From an uncultured Roseiflexaceae bacterium (lineage in GTDB: Bacteria; Chloroflexota; Chloroflexia; Chloroflexales; Roseiflexaceae): a DNA stretch of 64,000 bases. A program made the translations under genes and the position numbers. The notes beneath the pieces were generated by a model that did no database searches, was not told the origin of the DNA, and saw nothing but the letters and a program-made list of their open reading frames with translations. Position 1 is the stretch's first letter. Each line of letters begins with the position of its first letter. The DNA lies in contig CALKHR010000191.1 in assembly GCA_937988885.1 (NCBI GenBank), forward strand, positions 44,603 through 108,602, in the 5' to 3' direction. This document shows, one piece after another, positions 1 through 7,997 of this stretch.

Positions 1-456
1 CAGGTAGAAATCCGAGGTGTAGAACAAGGTGCGGGCCATAAATGTGCCGATATGGCGGGCAACGAGAGGGTAGCGCTCTTGGCGCATCAGGCCCTCGCGC
101 ATCATCACGTGTTGGTTGAGATCTTCCACCACCAAAATATTGTTTTCGGCATCATAATGGTAGATTTTGGGGGTTTGATCCGGGCAGTAGCGCGCCTCAA
201 GCGACAACAGCTCATATTCGACCTTTTGGCGGTCGACCGGCAACTGAAAATCAGGGTAGCGCCACGAGTGCGACAACGCCTGTTTCACCAACAACGACTG
301 CTTGATCGGTTCTGCCACGCTCGAAACACGGAAAATGAGGTTGATGTTACCTTCGGTGATCGCTGTGCTCTGTAACGGACCATCGCCAACTATCGCTGTT
401 AGCGACTCGACGCTACGCACATAGTCGATAGCGCTCTGCTCTGATAGTGGTCTCAT
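1..456 (-). CDS. mtnK: S-methyl-5-thioribose kinase, N-terminal part (cut by window edge)
   Basis: Phosphorylates 5-methylthioribose in the methionine salvage pathway. The reading frame starts at the ATG at 456-454 and stays open for 152 codons to base 1, so the C-terminal part lies outside the window. The N-terminal stretch EGNINLIFRV (residues 29-38) matches the nucleotide-loop signature of MtnK (EGN-LN-VF), and a later segment reads YDAENNILVVEDL, as in the kinase fold shared with aminoglycoside phosphotransferases. A clear promoter lies upstream (543-571). The identification rests on the N-terminal third only; another APH-fold kinase is the alternative. Confidence 0.8.
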   Translation of the reverse strand, partial: MRPLSEQSAIDYVRSVESLTAIVGDGPLQSTAITEGNINLIFRVSSVAEPIKQSLLVKQALSHSWRYPDFQLPVDRQKVEYELLSLEARYCPDQTPKIYHYDAENNILVVEDLNQHVMMREGLMRQERYPLVARHIGTFMARTLFYTSDFYL

Positions 457-542
457 AGTAACACCGCTTGTGGACTAATCGGCGAGATCGAGAGTTGGAT
501 GTAATAGATGATTGCCGAAGCGCCGTGAGGATGCGATGGCCT

Positions 543-571
543 AGTATACAGCACCCCGCTGCGGAATGCAA
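543..571 (-). promoter_or_regulatory. Promoter of mtnK
   Basis: On the minus strand TTGCAT (571-566), a 17-base spacer, then TATACT (548-543). It lies 87 bases upstream of the mtnK start codon. Good match to the primary sigma factor consensus. Confidence 0.6.
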
Positions 572-597
572 TTGCCCGCCTCACCCAGCGGACGATA

Positions 598-606
598 TGC
601 TATACT
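598..606 (+). promoter_or_regulatory. Extended -10 element before the DUF3105 gene
   Basis: TGC-TATACT at 598-606 is an extended -10 box 42 bases before the ATG at 649. No convincing -35 box is visible at 17 bases. It is divergent from the mtnK promoter. Confidence 0.35.
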
Positions 607-648
607 GCCAACACCGACCGTTTGAACGTATAGCTCAAAGAAACTGCC

Positions 649-1215
649 ATGACACCTTCTCCAACTTCCGTTCAGCGACGCCCCGACAAGCGTTGGCTGA
701 CGTTGATTATCATCATTGTTATTGCCTTGGTTATAATTGGCGTGCGCCTTGGCCCGATGTTTAACATCGATAATTCGATCGAAGGCGTCCTCACCATCAG
801 CGATCTCTCGCGCGAGCATCGCGAAGGCCCGATCTCCTACGAGCACATCCCGCCACTCGGCGGTCCGCACCACGCCGAGCCGCAGAACTGCGGCATCTAC
901 GACCAACCGATCGCCAACGAGAACGCGGTCGCATCGCTCGAACGGGGCGCCGTGTGGATCGCCTACGACCCACAGCTTTCGCCGGGCGATGTCGAGCGAT
1001 TGCGCTTATTGGCGCGCGGCAAATCGCATGTGCTGATGGCACCGTACCCCGACCTGCCGCACCCCGTCGTGATGACTGCGTGGGGCGCGCAACTGCAAGC
1101 CAAAAGCGTGACAGATCCGCGTTTTGTGCGCTTCATCGGCATGTACGCCCAATCGAAAAACGCCCCCGAAGTTGGCCTGCCCTGTAGCGGCGGAGTCGGC
1201 ACTCCCATCGAGTAA
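649..1215 (+). CDS. DUF3105 family membrane-anchored protein
   Basis: 188 residues. A single membrane segment (about residues 17-33, LTLIIIIVIALVIIGVR) follows a short basic cytoplasmic tail, so the rest is extracytoplasmic. The soluble part carries the DUF3105 hallmarks in order: PPLGGPHH, NCGIYDQPI and LERGAVWIAYDP, with one Cys in the second motif and another near the C-terminus. The biochemical role of the family is not established; members occur in Chloroflexota and Actinomycetota. The gene is a single unit followed by a hairpin at 1240-1276. Confidence 0.8.
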   Translation: MTPSPTSVQRRPDKRWLTLIIIIVIALVIIGVRLGPMFNIDNSIEGVLTISDLSREHREGPISYEHIPPLGGPHHAEPQNCGIYDQPIANENAVASLERGAVWIAYDPQLSPGDVERLRLLARGKSHVLMAPYPDLPHPVVMTAWGAQLQAKSVTDPRFVRFIGMYAQSKNAPEVGLPCSGGVGTPIE

Positions 1216-1239
1216 CTCTCAATCTGGATACGACAACAT

Positions 1240-1276
1240 GGTGCCAAGGCGCTGCGCGTAACAGCGCCTCGGCACC
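1240..1276 (+). terminator. Hairpin after the DUF3105 gene
   Basis: 15-base stem (arms 1240-1254 and 1262-1276, one mismatch) with a 7-base loop, 24 bases after the stop codon. No clear T-run follows, so it may be a weak terminator or an mRNA-stabilising hairpin. Confidence 0.45.
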
Positions 1277-1295
1277 GAATGCTCGCACTAAATTA

Positions 1296-1324
1296 TTGAC
1301 AATATAGATCAACTATATTAAGAT
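1296..1324 (+). promoter_or_regulatory. Promoter of the OsmC gene with palindromic operator in its spacer
   Basis: TTGACA (1296-1301), exactly 17 bases, TAAGAT (1319-1324). The spacer is almost wholly occupied by a perfect inverted repeat: AATATAG (1301-1307), ATCAA, CTATATT (1313-1319). A symmetric AT-rich site between -35 and -10 is where a dimeric repressor such as a MarR/OhrR-type regulator would bind; which protein does so is not known from this window. Confidence 0.65.
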
Positions 1325-1429
1325 TACCCTGTCACTCAGCCTGCATAGACGCACCTTGGTGAACGACAGCCACGATGGCTCTATAGCCGATTGAGGCCCA
1401 ACCGACCAGCATCAGAGGAGATAGGGTAG

Positions 1430-1978
1430 ATGAGCACACTACGAGAATATCTGGTGCAGAAGCGCGATGCCCTGCTGGCGCGGCGCGAAGCCGCCAAGGC
1501 GAACGGCTCTGGCGCGAACATTCTGCGGGCAAAGACCACCGCCGAGGGGCGCAGCGGCGTGCGGCGCATTCGGATTCGCGAATTTCAAGTGATCAGCGAC
1601 AGCGGGCCAGATTTCGCTGGCTATAACCTTGGGCCAAGCTCACCCGAACTGCAACTCGGCGTCCTGAGCAGTTGTCTCACGCATATCTTCCTCATCAAAG
1701 CCGCCGAGCACCAAGTGCCGCTCGATTCGCTCGAAGTTGAAGTGACGGCGCAACAGCACCCTCGCGCTGGCCAACCCGGCTTCGAGGATGTGCCGATCTA
1801 CCCGCACAACATCAACTACACCGTTCACATCAGTTCGCCCGCATCGGCGGAGGTGATCGCCGCCCTGCACCAAGAGGTGGAGCGCACCTGCCCGATCCTG
1901 AACCTGCTCGCCAACCCACAGCAGATCAGCGGGAAGATCAAACTCAACGCGCTGAACGAAGCGGCTGTCGCGGGCTAA
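1430..1978 (+). CDS. OsmC family protein (putative peroxiredoxin-like hydroperoxide reductase)
   Basis: 182 residues. OsmC/Ohr proteins reduce organic hydroperoxides with two cysteines. Candidates here are Cys82 in the SSCLTHIF segment and Cys154 in ERTCPILN, both at the positions expected for the OsmC fold. The N-terminal 40 residues are a charged extension. The ATG follows an AGGAGA ribosome-binding site. The promoter at 1296-1324 carries a palindrome, suggesting inducible expression. It converges on the M20 gene, with a hairpin at 1996-2032 between them. The substrate (peroxide type) cannot be read from the sequence. Confidence 0.82.
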   Translation: MSTLREYLVQKRDALLARREAAKANGSGANILRAKTTAEGRSGVRRIRIREFQVISDSGPDFAGYNLGPSSPELQLGVLSSCLTHIFLIKAAEHQVPLDSLEVEVTAQQHPRAGQPGFEDVPIYPHNINYTVHISSPASAEVIAALHQEVERTCPILNLLANPQQISGKIKLNALNEAAVAG

Positions 1979-1995
1979 CCTTCGCATCTGAACGA

Positions 1996-2032
1996 GTGGA
2001 TCGGTGATACCGTTCGCGGAACCCCGATCCAC
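1996..2032. terminator. Bidirectional hairpin between convergent OsmC and M20 genes
   Basis: Arms GTGGATCGG (1996-2004) and CCGATCCAC (2024-2032), placed between the two stop codons. No long T-run. Confidence 0.4.
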
Positions 2033-2053
2033 CGCTCTCCGCATCACAACAAG

Positions 2054-3208
2054 CTACAGCGCCGCCTCGGCCAACGCGACCCAGCACGCCGCGCCCCGCG
2101 TGAGAATGTCGTCGTTGAAGTCGTAGCGCGACGAGTGCAAGCCGCCCGAATCGCCATTACCTATCCAGAGGTACGCACCGGGTCGCACCTGCAGCATACA
2201 CGCGAAATCTTCCGAACCCATAATCGGCTTCAGATCGTTGCGCACATATTCGGTGCCGAACAAGTCCGACAACACATCGTAGGCGAATTTGGCCTCATTG
2301 GGTGTGTTGATGGTAACCGGGAAGCCGTACTGATAATCCACCTCGATCTGCACGCCGTAACTCTCCGCCGTGCCCGCCGCGAAGCGTCGCAAACCCGCCT
2401 CCAGCATCGCCTGTGTCTCGGCTGTGTGGCTGCGCACCGTGCCCCGCAAGCGCACTGTGTTCGGGATGATATTCGACGCCACACCGCCATTGAACTGCGT
2501 CACCGAGATAACCCCCGTCTCAAGCGGGTTGAGCGAGCGGCTCACTAGCGACTGTACGCCCTGCACGAACGCGCAACCCGCCAGGATCGGGTCGGGCGTG
2601 GTATGCGGCATAGCGCCATGGCCGCCCCGCGCGGTCAGCGTGATCTCGAACACATCGCCAGCCGCCATCACCGGGCCTGGCATCACCGCGATCTGCCCCG
2701 CAGGCATGCCGGGGATGTTGTGCATGCCATAGACCTGATCGACGGGAAAGCGCTCGAACAGCCCTTCGTCGATCATACGCCGAGCGCCCGTGCCAATCTC
2801 CTCGGCGGGCTGAAAGATAAACACCACCGTACCATCGAACGAGCGCGTCTCGCTGAGGGGACGGGCCGCCATCAGCAGCATCGTCGTGTGACCGTCATGC
2901 CCACAAGCGTGCATTTTGCCAGTAACCGTGGAGCGATACGGCAGTTCGTTCTGTTCGATGATGTTCAAGGCGTCGATATCGGCTCGGAAGCCAATGCTGC
3001 GCTGGCTGCTGCCGTTGCGCAACACACCCACCACACCAGTCTCAGCGAGGCCACGATGCACTTCTAGCCCGTAGGATTCCAGTTCCTGCGCGATGATGTC
3101 CGATGTTTGACGCTCCTCGTACGCTGTCTCGGGGATCGTGTGGAGACGTTGGCGTAACGCCTTGTAGGTAGCGTGGTGCGATTCCAACGAGCTAAGCAAG
3201 TGACTCAT
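2054..3208 (-). CDS. M20 family amidohydrolase (hippurate hydrolase / N-acyl amino acid hydrolase type), copy 2
   Basis: 384 residues, full length for the M20D amidohydrolases that cleave N-acyl or N-benzoyl amino acids. Metal-site motifs are intact: MHACGHDGHT (Cys and His ligands), QPAEEIGTGA (catalytic Glu pair), YGMHN, and MGSEDF near the C-terminus. No signal peptide, so it is cytoplasmic. It is a tandem paralogue of 3422-4576 with most of the protein nearly identical. A 213-base gap with a terminator (3346-3371) separates the copies. Start: ATG at 3208 with GGAGG about 9 bases upstream. Exact substrate unknown. Confidence 0.88.
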   Translation of the reverse strand: MSHLLSSLESHHATYKALRQRLHTIPETAYEERQTSDIIAQELESYGLEVHRGLAETGVVGVLRNGSSQRSIGFRADIDALNIIEQNELPYRSTVTGKMHACGHDGHTTMLLMAARPLSETRSFDGTVVFIFQPAEEIGTGARRMIDEGLFERFPVDQVYGMHNIPGMPAGQIAVMPGPVMAAGDVFEITLTARGGHGAMPHTTPDPILAGCAFVQGVQSLVSRSLNPLETGVISVTQFNGGVASNIIPNTVRLRGTVRSHTAETQAMLEAGLRRFAAGTAESYGVQIEVDYQYGFPVTINTPNEAKFAYDVLSDLFGTEYVRNDLKPIMGSEDFACMLQVRPGAYLWIGNGDSGGLHSSRYDFNDDILTRGAACWVALAEAAL

Positions 3209-3345
3209 TCCTCAATACCTCCCGGATAGAAACGGCTCGTGGCTCATCAGTGCGCGTCGAGAACGCCACCGAGTGCCACGATTGCATACGCAGATCATAT
3301 GCGAAAACGAAAAGTTCCGTGCACGTCATTTTGAGCAACAAAATA

Positions 3346-3371
3346 TCGAGGCGCAGTGTGTAGCGCCTCGA
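3346..3371 (-). terminator. Intrinsic terminator of M20 copy 1
   Basis: Arms TCGAGGCGC (3346-3354) and GCGCCTCGA (3363-3371) with an 8-base loop; read on the minus strand the stem is followed by TATTTTGTTG. It ends the unit 3422-4576 before the second copy begins. Confidence 0.65.
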
Positions 3372-3421
3372 CATCCAAAGGAGGTATGAGCGGAATAGCG
3401 AGCCGCCCGCAATCTCAACGA

Positions 3422-4576
3422 CTACAGCGCCGCCTCGGCCAACGCGACCCAGCACGCCGCGCCGTAGGGCAGAATAGCATCGTTGAAGTTGTAGCGTGGC
3501 GTGTGCAAGCCCGCCGTATCGCCGTTGCCGATCCAGATGTACGCACCGGGGCGCGCCTGCAGCATAAACGCGAAATCCTCCGAGCCCATAATTGGCCTCA
3601 TATCGTTGCGCACCTGCTCGGAGCCGAACAGATCCGACAACACGTTGTAGGCGAACTTGGCCTCGTTGGGCGTGTTGATGGTGGCCGGATAGCCGCGCCG
3701 ATAGTTCACATCGATCTGCACGCCGTAGCTCTCCGCCGTGCCCGCAGCAATGCGCCGAATCCCCGCCTCGATGGCCGCCTGCGTCTGCGGCATGAAGGTG
3801 CGCACCGTGCCCATCAGGCGCACCGAGTTCGGGATCACATTGGCTGCCTCGCCGCCTTGGAACACCGTGATCGAGACCACACCCGACTCCAGCGGATCGA
3901 TCGAACGGCTCACCACCGATTGAACGCCCTGCACGAACGCGCTGCCCGCCAGGATCGGGTCGGGCGTGGTGTGCGGCATCGCAGCGTGGCCACCCCGCGC
4001 GCTGATCGTCAACTCCACCACATCGCCAGCCGCCATCATCGGGCCGGGCATCACCCCAAACTGCCCGACGGGCATGCCAGGAATGTTGTGCATGCCATAG
4101 ACTTGATCGACGGGAAAGCGCTCGAACAGCCCCTCGTCGATCATACGCTGAGCGCCCGCGCCACCCTCCTCGGCTGGCTGGAAGATAAACACCACCGTGC
4201 CATCGATCGAGCGCGTCTCGCTGAGATGACGGGCCGCCATCAGCAGCATCGCCGTGTGACCATCGTGCCCACAAGCGTGCATTTTGCCAGGAATCGTGGA
4301 GCGATACGGCAGATCGTTCAGTTCGGTAATGTTCAAGGCATCGATATCAGCGCGCAGGCCGATGCTGCGCTGGCTGCTGCCGTTGCGCAATACAGCCACC
4401 ACGCCAGTCCCAGCGAGGCCACGATGCACTTCCAGCCCGTAGGATTCCAATTCCCGCGCGATGATGTCCGATGTTTGGCGCTCCTCGTACGCTGTCTCGG
4501 GGATCGTGTGCAGGCGTTGGCGCAATGCCGTGTAAGTGGCGTGGTGCGGCTCCAACAAACCCAGTAGCTTTGTCAT
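3422..4576 (-). CDS. M20 family amidohydrolase (hippurate hydrolase / N-acyl amino acid hydrolase type), copy 1
   Basis: 384 residues, the tandem partner of 2054-3208. It keeps the same metal and catalytic motifs (MHACGHDGHT, QPAEEGGAGA, MGSEDF). Differences between the paralogues concentrate in the dimerisation (lid) domain around residues 180-300, for example SIDPLESGVVSITVF here against SLNPLETGVISVTQF. This suggests altered substrate preference after duplication. Start ATG 4576 with GGGAG about 10 bases upstream. Cytoplasmic, no signal peptide. Function by family only. Confidence 0.88.
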   Translation of the reverse strand: MTKLLGLLEPHHATYTALRQRLHTIPETAYEERQTSDIIARELESYGLEVHRGLAGTGVVAVLRNGSSQRSIGLRADIDALNITELNDLPYRSTIPGKMHACGHDGHTAMLLMAARHLSETRSIDGTVVFIFQPAEEGGAGAQRMIDEGLFERFPVDQVYGMHNIPGMPVGQFGVMPGPMMAAGDVVELTISARGGHAAMPHTTPDPILAGSAFVQGVQSVVSRSIDPLESGVVSITVFQGGEAANVIPNSVRLMGTVRTFMPQTQAAIEAGIRRIAAGTAESYGVQIDVNYRRGYPATINTPNEAKFAYNVLSDLFGSEQVRNDMRPIMGSEDFAFMLQARPGAYIWIGNGDTAGLHTPRYNFNDAILPYGAACWVALAEAAL

Positions 4577-4726
4577 ATCTTGAACATCTCCCTGCCATAG
4601 GCGGCTAGTAGTCGATCAATGCGAATGGAACATCACAGGCACGTCGGCGCATCATTCGCGCTGATCGCCAGTATTGCATGCGCTGATGATACGCGAAAAT
4701 CGAGATCCTTGTGCACGCCCGTGTCG

Positions 4727-4762
4727 AGCCTCAATACCTTTCTCGGTCGAAAGATTGAGGCT
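4727..4762. terminator. Two-tier hairpin upstream of the alpha/beta hydrolase
   Basis: Outer arms AGCCTCAAT (4727-4735) and ATTGAGGCT (4754-4762), inner arms CTTTC (4738-4742) and GAAAG (4749-4753). Lies 30 bases before the TATAAT at 4792. No gene ends immediately before it on the plus strand, so its role is unclear. Confidence 0.4.
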
Positions 4763-4791
4763 TTGCCCACGGAGCGATGCGAAGAATTCAG

Positions 4792-4797
4792 TATAAT
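4792..4797 (+). promoter_or_regulatory. Possible -10 box of the alpha/beta hydrolase gene
   Basis: Perfect TATAAT 71 bases before the start codon, but no recognisable -35 element at 16-18 bases. Confidence 0.3.
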
Positions 4798-4868
4798 ACG
4801 CATTGGCAAGGCGAACATTTTTTCACATACAGTCAACGGTGACGATCGTACAGTGTGAGGAGACCGAC

Positions 4869-5687
4869 ATGGCGAACTGGCAATCTGGCGATGTTTCGAC
4901 AAACGGCATTCGCATGCACTACACCCGCACGGGTGGCGACAAACCGCCGTTTGTGTTGGCCCACGGTTTCTCCGACGATGGCTTGTGCTGGACACCCGTC
5001 GCTACGGCGCTGGAGCACGAGTATGATGTGATTATGCTCGATGCGCGCGGTCATGGGCTTAGCGAAGGTCCAGAGGAAGGGTACGGGCCTGTCGATCAGG
5101 CTGAGGATCTGGCTGGTGCGATCCGGGCGCTCGGGCTGGAACGGCCCGCCATCCTGGGGCACTCGATGGGTGCGCTCACTGCGCTGGTGCTCTCGGGCCT
5201 CTACCCCGACCTGCCGGGCAGCGTGCTGCTCGAAGATCCGCCGCCCGTCTGGAACGAGGCTCCGCCCACCAAGGATCAAATCAGCGAGAATACCAACCGT
5301 ATGGTCGAGTGGATAACATCGCTGCGGACCAAAACCCGCGAGGAGTTGATCGAGCACCAACGCGCCCAAGAGCCGCATTGGTCGGATGCTGAACTTGGGC
5401 CCTGGGCCGATTCGAAGCTGCGCTTCAATTTCAACGCCACCACATTCCGCAGTTCCCGCACCTTCGATCAATCGATCATCAACAACATCACGGCTCCCAC
5501 GCTGCTGATCACCGCCGATCCTGAGCGCGGCGCGATCGTCACACCCCAAAAGACCGAAGAGTTGAAGGCGCTGATCCCGCACCTTCGCGTGGCGCATATC
5601 CCCAATGCGGGCCACAACATCCGCCGCGATCAGTTCGATGCGTACCTTGAGGTGGTGCGCAACTTCCTCAAAGAGACCTATCGGTAA
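4869..5687 (+). CDS. Alpha/beta hydrolase
   Basis: 272 residues. Classic alpha/beta-hydrolase layout: oxyanion-hole strand LAHGFSD (about 32-38), DARGHGLSEG, nucleophile elbow GHSMG (Ser about residue 101), an acid in the LLITADPERG strand, and catalytic His in NAGHNIRR near the C-terminus. Start chosen at ATG 4869 because GAGGAGA lies just upstream; the frame is open further upstream to 4803 without a ribosome-binding site. No signal peptide. The cap region (ENTNRMVEWITSL onward) is helical. Substrate unknown. A perfect 14-bp hairpin follows the stop. Confidence 0.85.
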   Translation: MANWQSGDVSTNGIRMHYTRTGGDKPPFVLAHGFSDDGLCWTPVATALEHEYDVIMLDARGHGLSEGPEEGYGPVDQAEDLAGAIRALGLERPAILGHSMGALTALVLSGLYPDLPGSVLLEDPPPVWNEAPPTKDQISENTNRMVEWITSLRTKTREELIEHQRAQEPHWSDAELGPWADSKLRFNFNATTFRSSRTFDQSIINNITAPTLLITADPERGAIVTPQKTEELKALIPHLRVAHIPNAGHNIRRDQFDAYLEVVRNFLKETYR

Positions 5688-5699
5688 CGAGACAAGTGC

Positions 5700-5736
5700 A
5701 ATGCCGATGGGCTGCGCGTTGAAGCCCATCGGCATT
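5700..5736 (+). terminator. Strong hairpin after the alpha/beta hydrolase
   Basis: Perfect 14-base arms (5700-5713 and 5723-5736), 9-base loop, 12 bases after the stop codon. No T-run downstream. Confidence 0.5.
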
Positions 5737-5829
5737 AATGGCAAGGTGACGTGGTGACTTGGTGAACAAGTCATACCAACTTTTTGGAGGCGGCAGTGCC
5801 GCCCCCTCGCATCGAACGACTGACAACGT

Positions 5830-7992
5830 TTACTGGCGCTTGGTTTGGTCAAACGACAGATACCGCTCGATCGGCACACTGATCGGCGTCAGGCGATACC
5901 CCTGCACATACGGCTTCACCAACACGTAGCTCAGGCTGTGCGACAAGAAGATCGCCGCCGCATCCTCCACCAGCAACTGCTCGGCCTCCTGATACAGTGC
6001 CAGGCGCTTCTGCACATCGCCCTCGGTGCGGGCCTGCTCCACCAGCGCATCGACCTGCGGATTGCTGTAATGGCCCAAGTTCTGCTGGGCTTGGCTGTGG
6101 AACAGGGCATCGGCGAAGTTCTCGGGATCGGGATAATCGGCGCACCAGCCGTAGGTGAACAACTGGCCGTGATTGCCAGCGTGCAACTCATCGCTCCACT
6201 TGTTCGGCTCCAAATTCTCGACCTGAATCGTCACGCCGAGATGCTCGCGCCACATATCGGCCAACGCCGAGACGCTATCGCCCAGGTCGTTGCCAAACCC
6301 GCTCGATGTGAATACGATCGGCGGCAGCGCCTCCGCACTGCCATAGCGCGACTCGGCCAGGCGCTGGCGCGCTAGCTCGGGGTTGAAGTCCAAGCCCTTC
6401 AAATTGCTGTTGAAACCGGGCAACGGCGGCGGGAACAGCCCGTGCGCCGGGATACCAACGCCGCGCCGCACCACATCGATGTAGTGCTGCCGATCGACCG
6501 CCAGCGCGAAGGCTTGACGCACCTTGGGGTCATCGAAGGGTGCCTGCGTCACATCGAACGAGATATACGAGGTGCACATATCCGCGCCCTCGATCAACTC
6601 GCGGCTCAGCGGCTCCTTAGGGTCGCGCAGACGGGCCAGATCGTAGTAACTCACACCCGTGGTATCGATCTCATCAGTTTCGTAGAGCCGCAGGCCCACG
6701 CCTTCGTACAACCGCACGATGATGTAGCGGATCGCTGGCGGCTCAAGGTAGAAATCGTCGTTGCGCTCGTAGATCTGCACCTTGAAGCTGTCCCAGCGAA
6801 TCAACTTGTACGGGCCGGTGCCGTTCGGCGTGCGATACCACTCCGCGCCGGATTCCACATTCTCCCGATCCAACACCGCCGTCACGCCGTAGGTAAGCTT
6901 CATCAAAAAGTACGGCTTGGGCGCGTCGATCGTCACGCGCAACGTGTGATCATCCACCACCTCAAGGCCGCTCGCGTGATTGGCCTCGCCCGCGTGCAAC
7001 TCCGCCATGCCAACGATATCGCCGAGGTACGTCAGCACGATGTCGGAATCCGTATCGGGATGCGCGGCCCGCTCCCAGGAATAGACCACATCCTGCGCCG
7101 TGACGGGCTTGCCGTTGTGGAAGCGAGCATTGCGGCGCAGGTGAAAGGTGTAGACCGCCCCATCGTCGGAGACATCCCACGACTCGGCCAGATCGGGCAT
7201 CAGTTCAAGATCCGGCGTGAACGCCACCAAACCGCTGAACACCAGATCGAACCCGCCGCTGGTCGCGGGATCGTAGGCGCGCGGGTTCTGCGATTCGCCG
7301 CCGAGCCACACCAACGCCTGGTCGCGGGGGATGTCGTACAGCATCTGCGGGGCCAACTGCATGCTGTGGCTGATCATCCTCAGCGAATCGCGCTGATCAT
7401 CGAAGTCGCTCGGCTCGCCAAACGCCATCAGCGTGAACATCTGACCGCCCCGCGCGATCGAGGTCAACTGCACCTGCACCAACGAGCCATCGTTGCGCAT
7501 GGCGCGATACTCGCTCTGCCAGCCCACTCGGCCATCGTCGAGCGTGATCGCCTCGTCGCTGAGATACTCCACATCGGTGAGGCCGCTGGCGGAGGCATCA
7601 CGGATCTCCTTGGCGACATCCTCCAGCGAGCGGCTCGACGGCTTGCTGCCGTAGAACAGCACCGCCACCACCCGACGCCCAGGGCCGAGCAGCCAAGTCA
7701 ACGTGTCGGAAGTCTCGCCGGCCTGCGTGGACCACCGACGGGGGTAAAACAGCGCAATACCGTGCTCTTTGTCCTCGAAGCGCCGCGCCCCCGATGGCGT
7801 CTCCATCGTCGGCGTCACCTCCGGCTCGGGGCTAGCATCCGCCACTACGGGCACACTGCTCGCCTCCGGCGCGATGACGGTGGGTGGCACGGCGGTGGGG
7901 TTCGACACGAGGTCAGTTGGGGCGCAGGCTGCCAGCATCACCAGCAACAGCAGAGCCACAAGCGCGCGATGAAAAGGGGTGTGTGTTTGCAT
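5830..7992 (-). CDS. Lipoprotein: N-terminal PsbP-like domain fused to a peptide ABC transporter solute-binding domain
   Basis: 720 residues. Start set at ATG 7992 because it gives a lipoprotein signal peptide ending LAAC (Cys23), followed by a Pro/Ala-rich linker. Residues about 65-210 (from FEDKEHGIALFYPRRWS) look like a PsbP/DUF1795-type domain. Residues about 220-715 are a family-5 peptide/nickel-binding protein: LAESWDVSDDGAVYTFHLR, NGKPVTAQDVVYSWER, APFDDPKVRQAFALAVDR, YADALFHS-type C-lobe. Only the receptor is here; no permease or ATPase genes flank it. It lies 5 bases after the MA-type peptidase gene, so the two are co-transcribed; a peptidase plus peptide-binding partnership is an inference. 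Confidence 0.85.
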   Translation of the reverse strand: MQTHTPFHRALVALLLLVMLAACAPTDLVSNPTAVPPTVIAPEASSVPVVADASPEPEVTPTMETPSGARRFEDKEHGIALFYPRRWSTQAGETSDTLTWLLGPGRRVVAVLFYGSKPSSRSLEDVAKEIRDASASGLTDVEYLSDEAITLDDGRVGWQSEYRAMRNDGSLVQVQLTSIARGGQMFTLMAFGEPSDFDDQRDSLRMISHSMQLAPQMLYDIPRDQALVWLGGESQNPRAYDPATSGGFDLVFSGLVAFTPDLELMPDLAESWDVSDDGAVYTFHLRRNARFHNGKPVTAQDVVYSWERAAHPDTDSDIVLTYLGDIVGMAELHAGEANHASGLEVVDDHTLRVTIDAPKPYFLMKLTYGVTAVLDRENVESGAEWYRTPNGTGPYKLIRWDSFKVQIYERNDDFYLEPPAIRYIIVRLYEGVGLRLYETDEIDTTGVSYYDLARLRDPKEPLSRELIEGADMCTSYISFDVTQAPFDDPKVRQAFALAVDRQHYIDVVRRGVGIPAHGLFPPPLPGFNSNLKGLDFNPELARQRLAESRYGSAEALPPIVFTSSGFGNDLGDSVSALADMWREHLGVTIQVENLEPNKWSDELHAGNHGQLFTYGWCADYPDPENFADALFHSQAQQNLGHYSNPQVDALVEQARTEGDVQKRLALYQEAEQLLVEDAAAIFLSHSLSYVLVKPYVQGYRLTPISVPIERYLSFDQTKRQ

Positions 7993-7997
7993 CTGCT

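Noticed and set aside
457..542. SAM-type riboswitch before mtnK
   Set aside because: Only about 80 bases lie between promoter and start codon and no SAM-box-like helices are visible.
3192..4274. 360-codon open frame overlapping M20 copy 1 on the same strand
   Set aside because: Out of frame with the M20 motifs and Arg/Gly-rich; a shadow of the real gene.
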